This document shows, piece by piece, positions 61,300 through 64,000 of a DNA stretch of 64,000 nucleotides. The stretch's first letter is position 1. Every line of letters starts with the position of its first letter. The stretch is from MWDV01 sp002070715 (lineage in GTDB: Bacteria; Verrucomicrobiota; Verrucomicrobiia; Limisphaerales; MWDV01). The stretch covers positions 3,892 to 67,891 of the forward strand of contig DAONTI010000024.1 in the NCBI GenBank assembly GCA_035411585.1. The letters run 5' to 3'. The notes below the pieces were generated by a model. That model was given only the letters and a program-made list of their open reading frames with translations. It searched no databases and was not told where the DNA came from. Position numbers and translations under genes: made by a program.

Positions 61300-62273
61300 G
61301 GGATCGTTCCCTCCGTGGCCGTGGTGGGCGGGCCCTCCTCCCGTCGCGCCGGAGACGGCTCCCGCAGCCATCGTTCCAGCAGCAGCACGCACACCAGCGC
61401 CACCGCAAACGTCACAAACCCAAACTTCTGTTCCACCGCCAGCCCGTATTTCTGGCCGAACAGTTCTGTGACAAAAATCGTGAAGGTGATGCGGATTACA
61501 TTCCCCAGCACCGCGAGCGGAAAGGCTGAGAGCACCATGACCGCCCGTCGCCAGGGCGACCGGAACACCAGGAAACCGAAAATCGTTGTCAAGGCCAGCA
61601 GGGCCACGAGACTGCGGATGCCACTGCAGGCGGGCGCCACATCGAATTGGAAAGTCCGCTGCATATCGTAAATCAACGAGCCGTCCCGGATCACGTCAAA
61701 CCCCGCCGCCTGGCTGATGCCTACGGAGATGTAGCTGACCAGCATGCGGAGCGGGAACGTCACTTTTTCCGCCAGCGAACCGAACGGAATACAAAACACG
61801 AACAGAAAAAAGGGAAAGAAACTGGCCCGCAAAAAACGCCAGCCCCACGCCAGGCCCATCAATCCGTAGATTCCGCCAAACAATCCAATGATCGAAAGCC
61901 GCGGTTGCTGGATCATGTAACCAATCAGATGCAGGCCCAAGGCAACGGCCACCAGGACCAATCCCGGCCACCACAATCCCAATGGCAGAGCCATCAACTC
62001 CCGGCGTTTCCACCACAGCAACGCCAGCACCACCACCGGCATCAACGCCCCGTGGCCTTCGTCCCAATCATTGGCGCTCCACGCGTTCCACATCCAGCCC
62101 GGCAGGGACGGCGTGTTCACGTAACCGAACGTCGAGTTGCCGAGAAAATGGAAGAGCCCGAGCCAAACCGCCAGTAAGGCGAAAAACAACCCTTTGTTGG
62201 GCAGTTGCCGCCAGTAATCGTGAAATTCCACCCGGAATTCCTCAACCCAGCCGGTTTGTGGTTGGTCGCTCAT
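61296..62273 (-). CDS. Exosortase-family transpeptidase
   Basis: A 325-residue multi-helix membrane protein of the exosortase family, which recognises PEP-CTERM tails and attaches proteins to the cell surface. The catalytic Cys is C216 in APACSGIRSL and the conserved Arg R261 in GNVIRITF. In other exosortases a third His lies in an H-x-x-x-G-x-x-x-F context; here the aligned stretch is EQKFGFVTF with Glu (E281) in that place. About eight membrane segments are visible. A PEP-CTERM protein is encoded at 21584-22318. The EPS genes around it are typical of exosortase loci. Confidence 0.85.
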   Translation of the reverse strand: MSDQPQTGWVEEFRVEFHDYWRQLPNKGLFFALLAVWLGLFHFLGNSTFGYVNTPSLPGWMWNAWSANDWDEGHGALMPVVVLALLWWKRRELMALPLGLWWPGLVLVAVALGLHLIGYMIQQPRLSIIGLFGGIYGLMGLAWGWRFLRASFFPFFLFVFCIPFGSLAEKVTFPLRMLVSYISVGISQAAGFDVIRDGSLIYDMQRTFQFDVAPACSGIRSLVALLALTTIFGFLVFRSPWRRAVMVLSAFPLAVLGNVIRITFTIFVTELFGQKYGLAVEQKFGFVTFAVALVCVLLLERWLREPSPARREEGPPTTATEGTIP

Positions 62274-62429
62274 GTGAAATTATCCGCGCCGAATTGGATA
62301 CCTGAATTCCCGATTTTACTCAATAGAATTTACCGATGGAGCGCATCTGGAGAACTCACTGAGTCGTTGAAGAGACACCTTTATTGGCAAGCGGCAACCC
62401 GGTTGGATGAGGGATTCGTCGCGCGACGT

Positions 62430-63206
62430 TTACGCGGCGGAAGGTCGCTCTTTGCCCCAAGCCCGCCCGCGCAGTCCGTCGGCCAGCAGGTAATAGAGAA
62501 ACAAGGTGTTAAAGCGCAGGTAGCGCGGTCCCAGGCGTCGCGGCTCTGAAATCAGCCGAAACAACCACGTCAACCCCGCGCGTTGCCACCCGATCGGCGC
62601 GTCGGGTTTTAACCCCGCGTTCGCGTCAAAGGCAAAGCCCACCGTCAACACCACACCCCGCCGCAGCGCCGCCTTGTGCCGCGCCGCCCAGGCTTGTTGT
62701 TTGGGCGTGCCGAAACCGACCCAGATAAAATCGGGCGCCAGGGTGTGCAGCTCCTCCATCACCCGGACTTCCGCCTCCAATTGACCATCCTCCTCGCACC
62801 AGCCGTGGAACGCGCCCACGAAGCGCAATCCGGGATTGCGCTGTTGAAAAATTTCCCGCAACCGCGCGCCGCATTCCGCCGATCCGCCCAGCAGATAATG
62901 CGTCGTGCCGGCCGGCGCGGTTTCCAGAAACCGGCGCATGAAGGTCGGGCCATAGACCCGGTCCCGCAAGCCGGCGCCGGCACGGTTGAGACACCACACG
63001 AGCGGCATACCGTCCGGCAGCAAATGGTCGTAAGTGGCGATGATGGCGCGGAACGCCGGGTCATGGCGCATGGCGGTCACGATGTGCGTATTGACGAATT
63101 CCAGCGTGAAACAACGCGGTGCGCGCGCCCACGCCAGACATTGCGCGGCCAGTTCGTCATACGTGGTGACGAGCAGCGGCGCCCCAAGCACATACAGGGT
63201 TTTCAT
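62430..63206 (-). CDS. WecB/TagA/CpsF family glycosyltransferase
   Basis: A 258-residue glycosyltransferase family 26 protein. LEFVNTHIVTAMRHDPAF, YDHLLPDGMPLVWCLN with the catalytic Asp, GLRDRVYGPTFMRRFL, YLLGGSAECGARL, DFIWVGFGTPKQQAWAARH and IGWQRAGLTWLFRLISEPRRLGPRYL are all signatures. It adds a sugar (commonly ManNAc-type) to a lipid-linked intermediate. It is 156 bases upstream of the exosortase gene, transcribed in the same direction. Confidence 0.91.
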   Translation of the reverse strand: MKTLYVLGAPLLVTTYDELAAQCLAWARAPRCFTLEFVNTHIVTAMRHDPAFRAIIATYDHLLPDGMPLVWCLNRAGAGLRDRVYGPTFMRRFLETAPAGTTHYLLGGSAECGARLREIFQQRNPGLRFVGAFHGWCEEDGQLEAEVRVMEELHTLAPDFIWVGFGTPKQQAWAARHKAALRRGVVLTVGFAFDANAGLKPDAPIGWQRAGLTWLFRLISEPRRLGPRYLRFNTLFLYYLLADGLRGRAWGKERPSAA

Positions 63207-63248
63207 GCGCGCACCCCGCGGGTCGCCGCCATGGAATCCGCCAATTTC

Positions 63249-64000
63249 ATGGGCGCCACGCTACGGAAACCCGGACGAAAACGCACGCCCTTTCCCGCCG
63301 CCCAAGGAATCTGGAAGCGTACGCCTCGCGCCATGTGCGATTATCTTGACCATTCGCCTCTGGTGGGACAGATTACCTTCGCCACGAACGGCACGACCGT
63401 GATGACCACGACCAACGGTTACGATCGTCTGAACCGCCTCACGAACACCTCGTCGTTGGGAGGGACAGGTTCCACCCTGTCCCAATTTGATAACCAATAC
63501 AACCCCGCCGGCCAGCGCACAAGCGTGACGAACCTGGACGGCAGCTATTGGGTGTATGGTTATGACAGTATGGGCCAGGTCACGAGCGGGAAGAAGTATT
63601 GGAGCGATGGCACACCCGTTGCCGGGCAGCAGTTTGATTATGCGTTCGACGACATTGGCAACCGGCAGACCACCGCGCGGGACCTGCGGCAGGCTTCCTA
63701 TTCGGTGAACAGCCTGAACCAATACACCAGCCGCACCGTGCCGGGGTTTGTGAACGTGCTGGGCACGGCCACGAACACCGCCACCGTCAGCTTGTGGAGC
63801 CAGGACAATCTTGCGCTCTACACGCCCACGACGCGCCAGGGGGATTATTTCCGGGGGGAAATGTTGGTCAACAACAACACGGGCGCGGTGTGGTTGACCA
63901 TCACCAACGTGGCCGCGCTGAGCAACTACACCGGGGCGGACATCGTGACCAACATCGCGGGCAGTCTGTTGCTGGCGCAGAATCCGGAAACCTTCATCTA
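63249..64000 (+). pseudogene. Rhs-repeat protein fragment, open at the window end
   Basis: From the in-frame ATG at 63249 (or 63333) the frame stays open to base 64000. Rhs-type sequence begins abruptly at YLDHSPLVGQITFATNGTTV (around 63342), continues with TTTNGYDRLNRLTN, QYNPAGQRTSVTNLDGSYWVYGYDSMGQVTSGKKYW and FDDIGNRQTTARD, and then a less repetitive part. Rhs proteins are normally over 1000 residues with a long repeat-filled N-terminus and signal; here the ~30 codons before it have no such features. I therefore read it as a 5'-truncated remnant or orphan tip. Its 3' end is outside the window. Confidence 0.7.
63462..63483. repeat. GGGACAGG palindrome inside the Rhs fragment
   Basis: GGGACAGG (63462-63469), a six-base loop, and CCTGTCCC (63476-63483) form a perfect 8-bp-arm palindrome. 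It is read in frame and encodes a short insert (GGTGSTLSQ) in a spot where Rhs proteins vary. It may be an interspersed repeat that entered the coding sequence, or a chance hairpin. Confidence 0.55.

Noticed and set aside
1..64000. tRNA, rRNA, CRISPR array, intact insertion sequence or prophage
   Set aside because: Reading the intergenic regions gave no cloverleaf, spaced direct repeats, transposase or phage structural genes; short RNAs could still be missed by eye.

Overview
The window is a G+C-rich stretch of a Gram-negative chromosome that reads as Verrucomicrobiota, most likely the Pedosphaera/Limisphaerales side. This is inference from gene content: prepilin-type (FTLIELLVVIAIIAILAGLLLPALAKAK-like) secreted proteins, DUF1080 and ThuA proteins, a PEP-CTERM/exosortase pair, an HprK-HPr pair without visible PTS enzymes, CE15 and CBM6-like secreted proteins, an Rhs fragment, and a lipopolysaccharide (Kdo/Lpt) operon. 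No rRNA, tRNA, CRISPR array or intact insertion sequence was seen. Start codons in operons often overlap the previous stop as ATGA, GTGA or TTGA, and I used this to choose several starts.

Layout. 1-5025 (+): kdsA (cut by the window edge), kdsC, an LptA/LptC-like protein, lptB, hprK and hpr, so an LPS synthesis/export operon running into a phosphorylation switch. 5248-12486 (+): a MoxR/Bat (von Willebrand A) operon: moxR, then a diverged second copy of the moxR 3' end, a hairpin-rich repeat, a VapBC-like toxin-antitoxin pair and a small membrane protein, then DUF58, DUF4381-like, BatA, BatB-TPR and a BatC-like tail. 12557-14767 (+): DNA polymerase X/PHP and a PUR-family DUF3276 protein. 14777-20892 (-): rsfS, nadD, a CE15 esterase, a sugar-porter MFS transporter and a long CstA. 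21584-25600 (+): a PEP-CTERM protein behind a consensus-type promoter, a large secreted CBM6-like protein and a methyltransferase.

25642-32647 (-): a heavy-metal (probably Cu/Ag) CusCBA-type RND efflux operon headed by two small exported Cys-containing proteins, with a perfect 13-bp-arm palindrome upstream. 33033-40400: sugar-related and secreted proteins (epimerase, DUF1080, ThuA, LOG, lipoprotein aldose epimerase, prepilin-like protein, DUF11 protein). 40557-49586 (-): metabolism and RNA/DNA maintenance (bifunctional TyrA, ABM protein, TauE/SafE, OMPLA phospholipase, TrmL, TruA, RuvX, GTP-PEPCK, a cystathionine gamma-synthase-like enzyme). 49740-56239: Ski2-like helicase, lysA, Smr, GNAT and M20 peptidase. 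56263-63206 (-): K+ channel with RCK domains, then an exopolysaccharide/exosortase block (UDP-xylose synthase-like epimerase, polyprenyl-phosphate sugar transferase, EpsI, exosortase, WecG-type glycosyltransferase). 63249-64000 (+): an Rhs-repeat fragment running off the window.

The observations most worth checking are: the exosortase whose conserved His position is occupied by Glu; the duplicated moxR 3' end around a short repeat element with a TA module inside the Bat operon; the copper-type operon with its Cys-rich small proteins and palindrome; and the 5'-truncated Rhs fragment that carries a palindrome in frame. I did not find a complete system that I could call wholly undescribed.
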